A stretch of DNA of 64,000 bases from Fischerella muscicola SAG 1427-1 = PCC 73103 (GTDB lineage Bacteria; Cyanobacteriota; Cyanobacteriia; Cyanobacteriales; Nostocaceae): assembly GCF_000317245.1 (NCBI RefSeq), contig NZ_AJLJ01000366.1:1-64000 (forward strand). Reading direction: 5' to 3'. Both the position numbers and the translations under genes were made by a program. A model generated the notes under the pieces. The model ran no database searches, had not been told where the DNA came from, and was given only the letters and a program-made list of their open reading frames with translations. Of the stretch, positions 1 through 9,384 are shown one piece after another. Numbering within the stretch: the stretch's first letter is position 1; every line of letters begins with the position of its first letter.

Positions 1-30
1 CCATTTCAACTAAATTACCAAATTTAACGA

Positions 31-206
31 TTAATACTCAAACTCTTGATCTTGTTCAGTTAATGCTTTCCAAAATTTTTGCCAGTTGTTTTTCTTTACC
101 ACCATATAATCCTTTTGGGTAATAGTCTTGCTTAAAGCTTTGGCAATTGTAGTGTTGTGGTAAGATTTTTGATATAGATTTTTGTTTCTAAAATGCCCAG
201 CAAGCT
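31..206 (-). pseudogene. possible 3' remnant of an unidentified gene
   Basis: On the minus strand one frame stays open from just after a TAG (complement of 207-209) to a TAA (complement of 31-33), about 58 codons. It encodes a protein-like, Lys/Asn/Gln-rich stretch ending in QDQEFEY. The only in-frame ATG is near 105 and would leave 24 codons. There is no credible start or Shine-Dalgarno, so this is either a decayed 3' end or a chance frame in AT-rich DNA. I do not recognise the family. Confidence 0.25.
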
Positions 207-209
207 ACA

Positions 210-600
210 GCACTAAAAATTCAAATTTAAAGATAAGTGAATACACTTGAGTGTTGTTTAGTTTACAAATTATGTAAACCTACAACTATGTAAAAGCTGC
301 GGCTATTTTGGGAGATAATAACCCAAGTTATACACAATTTAATCTTTAGTATTCCTCAGTATAAACTCAACCGCAACACCAAAAGCTAGAAAACCTGTTA
401 ACAAGTTGTCTATTTGTTCAGCTTGGATAGATTTCTAGAAACTTTACTGCTAGTCCTAGTAACACGTAGACGCTGAAATTTAGTTTTAGTAGGATTTTGT
501 TCTTTGTTGATTGTTTGGTAGTTCTAACGAAAACTAATAGTGCGTCTATGGAACCACCAATCACTCACCACCAACCGCCAACCAACAACTGACTAATTGA
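210..600. other. intergenic region, no gene seen
   Basis: AT-rich spacer upstream of the PEP-synthase-like gene. No convincing coding frame, tRNA or strong hairpin was seen. It presumably holds the promoter of the downstream gene, but no clear -35/-10 pair could be assigned. Confidence 0.5.
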
Positions 601-3117
601 GTGGACAAACTCTACTGGCTTGAGCAAATTAAACTGCTGGATCGCGCCGAAGTTGGTGATAAAGCTTTTTATTTAAGCAGAATCATGCAGCGTGGTTATC
701 CGGTGCTGTCTGGTTTTGTCATCCCAGCATCAGTTTTGCGAGAATTTCTAGAAAATCTCAACAGTTCAGAAGCATTAATTGCTGACTTACCAAATTCTTC
801 ATTGCACTTGGATGTTGGTAACTGGCGCCAGCTTCAGCAGGTAGCTGAACGGTTGCGCCAAGAAATTATTAGCGCCACTGTATCACCTGAGTTATTAAAT
901 GCAATCTCACAAGCAACTCAAAAATGGGAAACTCAATGTCTGATTTTTCGCCCAAGTTTGACACTTCCTACAAGTAAGCACGGTGTTGCAAATATATCTG
1001 GTTTGCTGGAATCTCAAATTTGTCACTGCGAACTAGAAGCGATCGCCTCCGCACTCAAGCGGACTTGGAGTCAGTTGTTTCGTGCTAGAAGTCTTTTATG
1101 CTGGCAACAAGCAGGAATTGATCTCCAGCAGATTAATTTAGCAGTTTTAGTGCAACCAATCCACAATGCACTTGCCAGTGGCTTAGTGAGTACCAACTCT
1201 TCCCATTGGGAAATTCAAGCCTCTTGTGGGCTGGGAATTGCGATCGCCCACGGTGAAGTTTTGCCAGATGTCTACTATATTCAACCAGAAACTAGCATTG
1301 TTCAAGAGCAACAGTTGGGATACAAGCTACTCGCCTATTGCATTCATAATGAAAGTTCTGATATTTATTTGCAATCCACATCAATATCATTACCAAAACA
1401 GGATGACTCTGGTTTGCAAGTATATCTACTCACTGAAGCGCAACAACAAGCATATGCTTTACCAGAAAAATATTTGCAGCAACTCATCAGACTGACAAAT
1501 CAGCTTGTCAAACAACTAGGTAAACACCTCACTCTAGAGTGGACAATTTCTCAACAAACCCCATCGGAAACACTTTACATAACGCAAATTAGCCTACCCC
1601 AATCCGGAATTTCCCCTCTTCACTTTATCAAGGGACTAGGGGCAGCAACAGGACGGATAACAGCACCTGCTCATGTCATCCATTCTCAGCAAAAACCAGA
1701 ACAACTACCAAAAGGAGTAATTTTAGTCGCACCAGCTATCACGCCAAATTGGTTGCCTATATTGCAACAAGCAGTAGGTATTATCACTGAACACGGTGGT
1801 CTCACAAGTCACGCAGCGATTCTCGCCAGAGAATTAGGTATTCCAGCAGTAGTCAACGCAGTCAGTGCTACAACTATGATTCATCATGGTGAGCAACTGC
1901 TAATTGATGGTGATAAAGGAGAAATTTACCGCCTGGGTACGGAGGTACAACAAGAGGAAACTGACAAAAGACAATCAGATCAATTTTTGCCTTTTCTCTC
2001 ATTTTCCCATCACACTATACTGTCAAACCAGTCTCCATCCCTACGGGAAGCAGCGAAACGTTTACAGAATAAAAATTACTTACGTGCAGGAGTTTCCCCA
2101 CTTTTACAAAATGGTGGCGAATCCTCCGCAGCTTTGAATCCAGGTTTTCGTCATACTCCAACAATAAACCATAATTCTGTTTCATCTACAACTAACTCCT
2201 CAACAAAGGAATCCATGATTGCTACCCGGCTGCTAGTTAACTTAAGTCAGCCTAGCTTGATCGAGCAAGTGCTTTCTTTGCCCATTGATGGAGTAGGATT
2301 ATTGCGTTCAGAATTGATGGTACTCAATATTCTAGAAGGACAACACCCCCTAAATTGGCTAACCAATGGACGTCAGGATGTATTGTTAGAGCGGTGGTAT
2401 GAACAAATTTTACAGTTTGCCCAGGCTTTTGCCCCACGACCTGTTTTTTATCGTTCATTGGACTGGCGATCGCGTGAATTACAATCAAGTAGCGATCACT
2501 TACAATCTTCACCGCAGTCTATGCTGGGAGAACGCGGTACATTCAGCTATCTGGTCAATCCTGCTGTCTTTGAGTTGGAATTAGCTGCCTTAGCAAATGT
2601 ACAGCAATCTGGTTATACCAATATTCACTTAATTTTGCCGTTTGTACGTACAGTCGAAGAATTTGACTTTTGTCGTCAAAAAGTCGCAGAAGCAAGGTTA
2701 AATAAAATACCTCATTTTCAACTATGGATGATGGCAGAAGTACCAAGTGTGTTATTTTTGCTACCAGAATATATCAAAGCTGGCGTCCAAGGAATTTCCA
2801 TTGGCACCAATGACCTAACTCAACTACTATTAGGTGTAGATAGAGAGCAGGGACAGTTCGCAAAAGCATTTGATGAACGCCACCCAGTAGTTATGAATGC
2901 TGTAGCTCAATTAATCCGCACTGCCAGAGAATCAGGAATACCTTGCTCTATTTGTGGTCAAGCACCTGCCTTGTATCCAGAAATTATAGAGCATTTGATC
3001 GAATGGGGCATTACCTCTATTTCCGTAGAACCAGAAGCAGTAGCAAGAACATATCAAGCGATCGCACGTGCTGAACAACGCCTAATTTTAGAAGCCGCAC
3101 GGCGACAAATGCAATAA
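601..3117 (+). CDS. PEP synthase/PPDK-like protein with degenerate N-terminal ATP-binding domain
   Basis: An 838-residue protein with the architecture of phosphoenolpyruvate synthase or pyruvate phosphate dikinase. The N-terminal ~330 residues align with the PEP/pyruvate-binding ATP-grasp domain. A phosphohistidine swivel domain follows, with GGLTSHAAILARELGIPAV and the catalytic His near residue 404. A spacer of roughly 450-545 has no clear homology. The C-terminal TIM barrel carries ISIGTNDLTQLLLGVDR and the CSICGQ catalytic Cys near 785. The family interconverts pyruvate and PEP. Here the canonical RSS-AED nucleotide loop and GLGE motif of the first domain are altered (RPS, GLGI), so full PEP synthase activity is uncertain. 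The start is GTG without an obvious ribosome binding site, and the next in-frame Met is too far downstream to be plausible. It is monocistronic, facing the convergent tab2-like gene. Confidence 0.8.
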   Translation: MDKLYWLEQIKLLDRAEVGDKAFYLSRIMQRGYPVLSGFVIPASVLREFLENLNSSEALIADLPNSSLHLDVGNWRQLQQVAERLRQEIISATVSPELLNAISQATQKWETQCLIFRPSLTLPTSKHGVANISGLLESQICHCELEAIASALKRTWSQLFRARSLLCWQQAGIDLQQINLAVLVQPIHNALASGLVSTNSSHWEIQASCGLGIAIAHGEVLPDVYYIQPETSIVQEQQLGYKLLAYCIHNESSDIYLQSTSISLPKQDDSGLQVYLLTEAQQQAYALPEKYLQQLIRLTNQLVKQLGKHLTLEWTISQQTPSETLYITQISLPQSGISPLHFIKGLGAATGRITAPAHVIHSQQKPEQLPKGVILVAPAITPNWLPILQQAVGIITEHGGLTSHAAILARELGIPAVVNAVSATTMIHHGEQLLIDGDKGEIYRLGTEVQQEETDKRQSDQFLPFLSFSHHTILSNQSPSLREAAKRLQNKNYLRAGVSPLLQNGGESSAALNPGFRHTPTINHNSVSSTTNSSTKESMIATRLLVNLSQPSLIEQVLSLPIDGVGLLRSELMVLNILEGQHPLNWLTNGRQDVLLERWYEQILQFAQAFAPRPVFYRSLDWRSRELQSSSDHLQSSPQSMLGERGTFSYLVNPAVFELELAALANVQQSGYTNIHLILPFVRTVEEFDFCRQKVAEARLNKIPHFQLWMMAEVPSVLFLLPEYIKAGVQGISIGTNDLTQLLLGVDREQGQFAKAFDERHPVVMNAVAQLIRTARESGIPCSICGQAPALYPEIIEHLIEWGITSISVEPEAVARTYQAIARAEQRLILEAARRQMQ

Positions 3118-3173
3118 AGGGAACAGGGAATAGAGAATGTATAATTAATTTTGTTCAGGTAATTAGTTGTTAA

Positions 3174-3968
3174 TTAATCTTCCGCACGTAATAACCAAAA
3201 ACCACTGAAAGTCATCCCCGAATCATCAGGCTGCACTAGTAAAAAATGTAACCCGTGACTTTCCTGCTTGCGCTGTTCGTAAACCTTAGCTGCGGTTGCT
3301 ACTTCTGGATCACTAAACGTCGCTAAAATCCATCTATCTACCAAACTAGCTTCCAATACCAACCCATCCGGCGCACCCGCAATATAACTTAACTCCACAG
3401 GACGCGCTTGCTGTAACCACCGTGCTAAACGCATTGATTGCCGTCCCCCATAAATTATCACACCAGGAACTGGCACCGTTGACGCCAAACCCAAATTAAT
3501 CGGTTGCAGAAACTCTGGTATTACCAAAATCGGGATAGGCTGTTCTGCAAACGCTTCCACTACTTTACCTGCTGACAAAGTTGCAAATCGCCATTCTTCT
3601 CCCCAGAGATTTTCCGGTAATGGCGTAGGTGGCGGTTTGTCTACTACTGTAGAATAATCTTTTTCCTGCAACCACTGCTTAACAGCAAAAGTGCGGCGAG
3701 TCGGTTCAACATTGATACCTAAACTGCGTCCAGCTTCCTGAATCAAACCCAAACATTGCGGGCGAAACACCTGAATTATATCTGGTAACTTCCCATCCGC
3801 AGCCAATTGCAACTGAGCAGTAACCCAACTAGAATTCACCTGAGATTGAGGACAAATTGCTTCATACTGAAAACTGCGATCGCGATCGCAAATCAACAAC
3901 TCCCATAAAACTTGTCCTGCTGTCTGCTGTTGGCGATGATGATAAAAATCAGCTTGCCAGATAAGCAT
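3174..3968 (-). CDS. Tab2/Atab2-family RNA-binding protein
   Basis: A 264-residue protein of the Tab2/Atab2 (DUF1092) family, nearly restricted to oxygenic phototrophs. Plant and algal members bind the psaB mRNA leader and promote translation of photosystem I subunits. The N-terminal signature WQADFYHHRQQQ, the conserved RPQCLGLIQEA region and the C-terminal LLVQPDDSGMTFSGFWLLR block are all visible, and the length is normal for cyanobacterial members. There is no signal peptide or membrane segment, so it should be cytosolic. It is followed by the convergent PEP-synthase-like gene and separated from the upstream glgP-type gene by a repeated hairpin spacer. The role in cyanobacteria is inferred from the plastid homologues. 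Confidence 0.85.
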   Translation of the reverse strand: MLIWQADFYHHRQQQTAGQVLWELLICDRDRSFQYEAICPQSQVNSSWVTAQLQLAADGKLPDIIQVFRPQCLGLIQEAGRSLGINVEPTRRTFAVKQWLQEKDYSTVVDKPPPTPLPENLWGEEWRFATLSAGKVVEAFAEQPIPILVIPEFLQPINLGLASTVPVPGVIIYGGRQSMRLARWLQQARPVELSYIAGAPDGLVLEASLVDRWILATFSDPEVATAAKVYEQRKQESHGLHFLLVQPDDSGMTFSGFWLLRAED

Positions 3969-3992
3969 TTTTTTTACCTAATATAAAAAATC

Positions 3993-4121
3993 AACCACGA
4001 AGACACAGAGACACAAAGGATTTCTTGGTGACTTGGAGCCTTGGTGGTTAATTTATTTATATTAAAAGAAGTGAACCACAAAGACACAAAGGTTTCTTAG
4101 TACCTTGGAGTCTTGGTGGTT
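3993..4121. repeat. two tandem copies of a hairpin-forming spacer repeat
   Basis: Two related copies (3993-4049 and 4074-4121) each begin AACCAC-A-AAGACACA and end CTTGGTGGTT. The ends of each copy are imperfect inverted repeats, so each can fold into a hairpin. A diverged half-copy, CTTTGTGTCTTGAGGTCTTA, appears around 29650 on the other side of the window. They lie between the end of the glucan phosphorylase gene and the start of the Tab2-like gene and may act as a processing or termination structure. Confidence 0.6.
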
Positions 4122-4130
4122 CATTAATTC

Positions 4131-6344
4131 TTATACCAATACTCTGGCTAAAATCGGCGGTACTGTCACAGCAATTTCTGGGACGTATACCTGGGAAACG
4201 TAGTCAGCAATCATGCGATCGGTGTTAAATAGTGGTGCGTTGGTTTTGATGGAAGCTTTCATCATCTGTATCCAACCGTGGGGAATGGCGTTAGCATCTT
4301 GGTTGTAGTAGAGGGGAGTAATTTCTTCCTCTAATAATTTATACAGTGATTCTGAATCAATACGGTCTTGTAGTTCTTGATCACTGGTGTGGGCATCTTC
4401 GCCAATTGCCCAACCGTTAATGCCTTTACCGTTGGCGTCGGCTTGATAGCCTTCGCACCACCAGCCATCAAGGACGCTGCAATTTATACCGCCATTGAAG
4501 CAGACTTTTTGTCCGCTTGTACCGGATGCTTCTAGGGGACGACGAGGGTTGTTTAACCAGACATCGACGCCTTGGACGAGTTTTTGGGCGGTGTAGATGT
4601 CGTAGTCTTCGATGAAAGCAACGCGGTTGGTGAGGGCTGGGTGTTTGCACCACTCCATCAAGCGTTGAATAATTCGCTTACCTTCTTCATCGGCGGGGTG
4701 TGCTTTACCGGCGAAGATAATTTGTACGGGTCGATCAGCGTTACCAAAGATTCTTAGGGCGCGTTCCATGTCACGCAGCAGCAAATGACCGCGTTTGTAT
4801 GGTGAGAAACGTCTCGCAAATCCGATGGTGAGTGCTTTGGGATCTAATAAGGTGTTGGTGGCTTGAATGCTTTCGTATTCTTCGCCTCGTCCTTCTCTAG
4901 CTTTCTTAACTTTATAGCGGGTGTGAGCGACAAGTCTTTCTTTGAGAATTTGATGTCGCCACCAGAGTTCTTCGTTGGGAATATCGTTTACTTTTTCCCA
5001 CATTTTGGGATCAACTGCATGGGTTTTCCAATCTGTCCCCAAATACTGATTGTACAATTCTGCTATTAGGGGAGCAGTCCAAGTTGGTGCATGGACTCCG
5101 TTAGTAATGTAGCCGATGGGGACGTTATCTTCAGATCGATTGGGATACATGACTGTCCACATTTGACGGGAAACTCGTCCGTGTAACTCGCTGACACCGT
5201 TGGAGGTACGACACATCCGCAATGCTAAAACAGTCATACCAAAAGGTTCCCAAGGATCGCCAAGTCGGCGTGCGCCTAATGCTAAGAATTGTTCGCGGGA
5301 AAGGCGTAGTTGTGGCCAGTAATGGGCGAAGAACGAGTCCATTAAATCTGGAGAGAAGACATCATGACCGGCGGGAACAGGTGTATGGGTGGTGAAGACA
5401 CAGCGTTTACGTACATCTGTTTCTACGTCGTAGAAGGATTTGTTAGTACGTTCAATTTCTTGGCGGACAACTTCTAAGGTACAGAAGGCGGCGTGTCCTT
5501 CGTTGAGGTGATAGACGGATGGCTGGATTCCTAAAGCTGTTAACGCACGGACGCCACCAATTCCTAAAACGACTTCTTGGGCGATGCGAGTTTCTTGATT
5601 ACCGCCGTAAAGGTGTCCAGTTAACCAACGATCAATGGGATCATTGTCGTCGCGATCGCTATCTAAAAGATAGAGGGTGACTCGCCCAACTCGTACTTGC
5701 CAAATTTGTACTTTCACCCGGCGCTGGCGAATTTCTAGCTCGATGGTGAGTGGTTGCCCTTGTTCATTTTTAATTAGTTCTATGGGCATACGGTGGAAAA
5801 GATTATCCACATAATAATCTTCCTGCCAACCACCACGGTTCAAGCGTTGTCGGAAGTAACCTTGACGATACAGCAAGCCAATAGCGACCATTGGTACGCC
5901 CAAATCGGATGAAGATTTGAGGTGATCACCTGCAAGAATACCCAAACCGCCAGAGTAGACGGGTAAGGATTCGTGAATGCCAAATTCGGCGCAGAAGTAA
6001 GCAATGGGATGTTCGGTAGAAACTTGCGGTGCAACTCGGTTCACCCAAGTGTCCTTTTGGGTCATGTATTCGTCGAATTCTTTGGCGAGGGCAGAAATTT
6101 GCTTGAGGTAAAACGGGTCTTCTGCAAGTTGGGTAAGGCGTTCGTAGGTTGCTGATTCTAATATTGCTACTGGGTTATGTCCGCAACGTTCCCATTCTTG
6201 GGGATCGATAGTTTGAAATAAAGCGAGGCGATCGCTTGTCCAAGACCACCAATAGTTATAAGCCAAATCTGCCAAGCGTCGCAGTGGCAAAGGCAATTTT
6301 TCACTCAAGCGAAGCGCTGCGTTCATTGCAATGCTTTTAGTCAT
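4131..6344 (-). CDS. glgP: alpha-glucan (glycogen) phosphorylase
   Basis: A 737-residue GT35-family enzyme of the shorter bacterial/archaeal branch with an extra N-terminal domain (DUF3417-like, containing LADLAYNYWWSW). It releases glucose 1-phosphate from alpha-1,4-glucans using pyridoxal phosphate. Visible signatures are CAEFGIHESLPVYSGGLGIL, HLNEGHAAF, TTHTPVPAGHD, YITNGVHAPTW, GFARRFSPYKR and the PLP-site region EASGTSGQKVCFNGG. Length is normal for this branch rather than the ~840 residues of the classical type. It probably serves glycogen mobilisation in the dark. Met1 was kept as start; Met7 is an alternative. It is flanked upstream by about 650 bp of non-coding DNA. Confidence 0.9.
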   Translation of the reverse strand: MTKSIAMNAALRLSEKLPLPLRRLADLAYNYWWSWTSDRLALFQTIDPQEWERCGHNPVAILESATYERLTQLAEDPFYLKQISALAKEFDEYMTQKDTWVNRVAPQVSTEHPIAYFCAEFGIHESLPVYSGGLGILAGDHLKSSSDLGVPMVAIGLLYRQGYFRQRLNRGGWQEDYYVDNLFHRMPIELIKNEQGQPLTIELEIRQRRVKVQIWQVRVGRVTLYLLDSDRDDNDPIDRWLTGHLYGGNQETRIAQEVVLGIGGVRALTALGIQPSVYHLNEGHAAFCTLEVVRQEIERTNKSFYDVETDVRKRCVFTTHTPVPAGHDVFSPDLMDSFFAHYWPQLRLSREQFLALGARRLGDPWEPFGMTVLALRMCRTSNGVSELHGRVSRQMWTVMYPNRSEDNVPIGYITNGVHAPTWTAPLIAELYNQYLGTDWKTHAVDPKMWEKVNDIPNEELWWRHQILKERLVAHTRYKVKKAREGRGEEYESIQATNTLLDPKALTIGFARRFSPYKRGHLLLRDMERALRIFGNADRPVQIIFAGKAHPADEEGKRIIQRLMEWCKHPALTNRVAFIEDYDIYTAQKLVQGVDVWLNNPRRPLEASGTSGQKVCFNGGINCSVLDGWWCEGYQADANGKGINGWAIGEDAHTSDQELQDRIDSESLYKLLEEEITPLYYNQDANAIPHGWIQMMKASIKTNAPLFNTDRMIADYVSQVYVPEIAVTVPPILARVLV

Positions 6345-6850
6345 AATTATTGTTTGTTTAGTTTTGTAAGTTTACTAGTCAATCACGATAACTAAAGCGA
6401 CTATTTTAATCAGTCATCGGGGTTTATTTCACCCTTTAACATATCTCTTGCCATACAGTGGGTTATCGAAATAAATCCTGATTAAAGTTTCTGCTTTTTC
6501 GTTCTTACCTTAAATTCAATCATCCTGCTTTTTGTGCCGATTTGGATATGTTTATACTTCAATTTTATTGACATTGTTTTAACTTATTTTTGATATTTTT
6601 AAGTTTTATTTAATTATTTTCTGCTTTGAAATCATGCAAAGTCAGGATTTCACAACATTCAAACTAGGCATTCTTATCCAAAGTAATATTTAAATTCGTA
6701 TTTATATCAAATAAATTAAAAAATAAGTAAATTTAAACTCACTAATGTTAAATAGAATTTACAGTTACATTCCTAAAATAGATAAAATTACAGTTGACTA
6801 AGCAACAATTTAAAATATTCACATCGCAAAAATTGATTTGCTCTGCACAA
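6345..6850. other. AT-rich intergenic region upstream of glgP
   Basis: About 500 bp with no supported gene on either strand. It presumably contains the glgP promoter on the minus strand. No repeat or operator could be recognised with confidence apart from the structured element that follows it. Confidence 0.5.
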
Positions 6851-6921
6851 GATTAAGAAAGATGTGGAGTTCATCAAAGGAAAATTTTCCGATGAACTCA
6901 TCTACCCTCTAAATCTTAATC
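6851..6921 (-). terminator. nested hairpin downstream of the S-formylglutathione hydrolase gene
   Basis: Outer arms GATTAAGA (6851-6858) and TCTTAATC (6914-6921) enclose a second perfect stem, GAGTTCATC (6867-6875) with GATGAACTC (6891-6899), around the palindrome GGAAAATTTTCC. It lies about 70 bp past the stop of the minus-strand gene, so a transcript-end structure is the likeliest role. A classical U-run is not clear. Confidence 0.5.
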
Positions 6922-6992
6922 ATCTCAAAGGCTAGCAAATCAGCGTAAATTATAAACAAAAAGCTTATATGATCAGCCTTTTGCCTGCTGCT

Positions 6993-7835
6993 CTATTGTA
7001 AAAGAGCGATCGCATGATGACGGATGTGATCTTCAATAAAAGAGGCAATAAAATAATAGCTGTGGTCGTAGCCTTCTTGGTAACGCAAATTCAAAGGTTG
7101 ATCTACTTCCGCACAAGCTTTGTCAAATGTATCCACAAGTAATTGTCCAGGTAAAAATTTATCAGCAGTACCTTGGTCGATCAGAATCTGACTGTGGTAT
7201 CCTACTTGCTTGACTAACTCACAAGCATCATAAGCACGCCAAGCTTCTAAATCTTCACCAAGATAGCGACTGAAAGCTTTTTGTCCCCAAGGACAACGTA
7301 TTGGTGCAGTAATCGGCGCGAAAGCTGAGACAGATTTATATTGTTGGGGATTTCGCATTGCACAAACCAGCGCCCCATGTCCACCCATAGAATGACCAAA
7401 AATGCTTTGTCTTTCTGGTATTGCTGGAAAATTTTCGGCAATTACAGCAGGTAATTCATCAACAACGTAACTATACATGCGGTAATGCGAAGCCCACGGT
7501 TCAACTGTAGCATCAACGTAGAAGCCCGCACCCGTGCCAAAATCCCAGTCCTCATCCTCACCAGGAATTCCAGTGTTGCGAGGGCTAGTATCTGGTACTA
7601 CTAACATTAAACCGTACTTTGCTGCAAAGCGCTGCGCCCCCGCCTTCGCCATAAAATTTTCTTCTGTGCAAGTCAAACCAGAGAGGAAATAAAGCACAGG
7701 TACTGGTTCATTATTTGCCTGGGGTGGTTGGTAAACAGCAAAACGCATTTCACCATTACAACTAGTAGAAGGATGGCGATAAAAGCCGAGTTTGCCATCA
7801 AAGCATTTTGATTCTGAAATGAGAGCAACAGACAT
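6993..7835 (-). CDS. S-formylglutathione hydrolase
   Basis: A 280-residue esterase-D type alpha/beta hydrolase. It hydrolyses S-formylglutathione to formate and glutathione, the last step of glutathione-dependent formaldehyde detoxification. The nucleophile elbow GHSMGGHGAL is present, as are the family blocks YFLSGLTCTEENF, PDTSPRN and the C-terminal GYDHSYYFIASFIEDH, which supplies the catalytic His. Length is normal. It is cytosolic, with no signal peptide. No formaldehyde dehydrogenase (adhC-type) gene is nearby, so the partner enzyme must be elsewhere. The gene is divergent from the hypothetical membrane protein at 7904. Confidence 0.92.
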   Translation of the reverse strand: MSVALISESKCFDGKLGFYRHPSTSCNGEMRFAVYQPPQANNEPVPVLYFLSGLTCTEENFMAKAGAQRFAAKYGLMLVVPDTSPRNTGIPGEDEDWDFGTGAGFYVDATVEPWASHYRMYSYVVDELPAVIAENFPAIPERQSIFGHSMGGHGALVCAMRNPQQYKSVSAFAPITAPIRCPWGQKAFSRYLGEDLEAWRAYDACELVKQVGYHSQILIDQGTADKFLPGQLLVDTFDKACAEVDQPLNLRYQEGYDHSYYFIASFIEDHIRHHAIALLQ

Positions 7836-7903
7836 GTTTTATTGGTTAAATTAGCTAAACTTACGAGTGAAGGAGGCTGTTTAGATTTAGTTAAAAACAT
7901 ACT

Positions 7904-9067
7904 ATGAACCAAGAACAACAGGATATATTTGAATCGAAATCTGTTCCAGATTCATCAATAATCGAACAAAAGCCCCAGGAAACGAATGAAAAGGTATCCT
8001 ATATCCATAAAACCGATCGCATTCGAGCTTGGAGTGAATTTATTAAATCCATAACTCCATATATTTGGGTGGCTGTGATTATTATTGTGCTGATTCCGTT
8101 GCTAGGTAAATTTTTAATCGCAGGTTCATCACCACAAGATCATGTCATTACTCAATCGACAAAAGACAATATAGTGATGGTTGAGAAAAAAGCTCCGCCA
8201 GCAGGAATAGAAGATGCGATCGCCACTGCAATTACAAATGCTCATTCTCAATCTCAAAGTTTCGCTTCTAAAAAATTAGATCAGTGGGTTAATGAATTAA
8301 TGACTCGCGTTGATCATAGTTTTCTAGATTGGTACTTTAATTATTTCAATCAAAAAAAGCTAGAATTTAGCACTCCATTTGTGTGGTTAACTTCAGCAGC
8401 AGCTCACTGGACAAATGCTAATAATCCCTCGCCTACACAAGCAGTAGCTGAAAAATTGACTGAGAATTTTCAAACCGAATTTGCCAAACGTGTTCTTAGA
8501 CCTAAAGTTGCTCAACTAGAATTAGAAAATATCACTAAAGAGACAATAAATTTTTATGTTGCCCAGTTGAGTCAAAATATTGCTGATATCCAAAGTAGTT
8601 ACAAAATTCCTCAAGGAGATTGGGAACGTTATCTCGGTGATATTGCCATTACTGTTAATGATACAGAAGGCAATATTTCTAATTTATCTTTAAAGATTTT
8701 AACTGGAGGTAGTGCTTATTTACTGACAAAAGCCATGATTCCCACCGTCACAAAAATCGGTAGTAAAGTTGTGACATCTTTTGCTGGGAAAGCTGGTGCA
8801 AAAATGGCTGCCAAAACTGGTGGTGCAGTTGCCGCAAAATTAGGAGCAGAATTACTCGATCCAATTGTGGGTGTTGGTATTATTATCTGGGATGTATGGG
8901 ATTTTAATCATACAGTAGCAGTCGAAAAACCAATTTTGCAAGATGCAATTAGTGATTATTTACAACAAGTCAAATTATCATTACTTGATAATCCCGAAAA
9001 TGGAATTATGTCAGCAATTAATCAGGTGGAAGTTGGTATGTTAAAAAATATTCGTAGTAGCACTTAA
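7904..9067 (+). CDS. hypothetical single-pass membrane protein
   Basis: A 387-residue protein that I do not recognise. About 50 polar N-terminal residues precede one strong membrane helix (roughly residues 52-73, IWVAVIIIVLIPLLGKFLIA). A long, mostly helical extracytoplasmic part follows, and a second Gly/Ala-rich hydrophobic stretch lies around 275-335 (KAGAKMAAKTGGAVAAKLGA), which may be amphipathic or insert in the membrane. It is divergent from the S-formylglutathione hydrolase gene with a 68-bp gap, so promoters may be shared. Composition matches a real gene; the function is unknown. Confidence 0.7.
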   Translation: MNQEQQDIFESKSVPDSSIIEQKPQETNEKVSYIHKTDRIRAWSEFIKSITPYIWVAVIIIVLIPLLGKFLIAGSSPQDHVITQSTKDNIVMVEKKAPPAGIEDAIATAITNAHSQSQSFASKKLDQWVNELMTRVDHSFLDWYFNYFNQKKLEFSTPFVWLTSAAAHWTNANNPSPTQAVAEKLTENFQTEFAKRVLRPKVAQLELENITKETINFYVAQLSQNIADIQSSYKIPQGDWERYLGDIAITVNDTEGNISNLSLKILTGGSAYLLTKAMIPTVTKIGSKVVTSFAGKAGAKMAAKTGGAVAAKLGAELLDPIVGVGIIIWDVWDFNHTVAVEKPILQDAISDYLQQVKLSLLDNPENGIMSAINQVEVGMLKNIRSST

Positions 9068-9384
9068 ATACTAATACAAATTAATTATTTTAAATAGAAA
9101 AAAGGAATAGGAAGCAAGGAACAGGAAATAGGAAATAAGACCAAACTAAATTGGGCAATGTGGTTTAGAAAAAATCCAGCTTTTTGTCTGGTTTAACCAC
9201 AATTGAAATTGCTGGATATTCAGATGTAAATTCAAAATGATATATTCTATTTATAGAAATTAACTGTAATTTAATTAACAGTTAAACATAATATAAAACG
9301 TAGCGTTTCCACGCTATACCAATGCTGCTAGCAGGTTACACTAGGTCTGATAACAGCGGTTTTACCGTTTACAATGAGGCTTTT
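9068..9384. other. intergenic region with purine-rich repeat
   Basis: Contains a short degenerate run of GGAA/GGAAATA units around 9100-9140, resembling the purine-rich repeats found elsewhere in the window. The rest is AT-rich with no supported gene. Confidence 0.45.
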
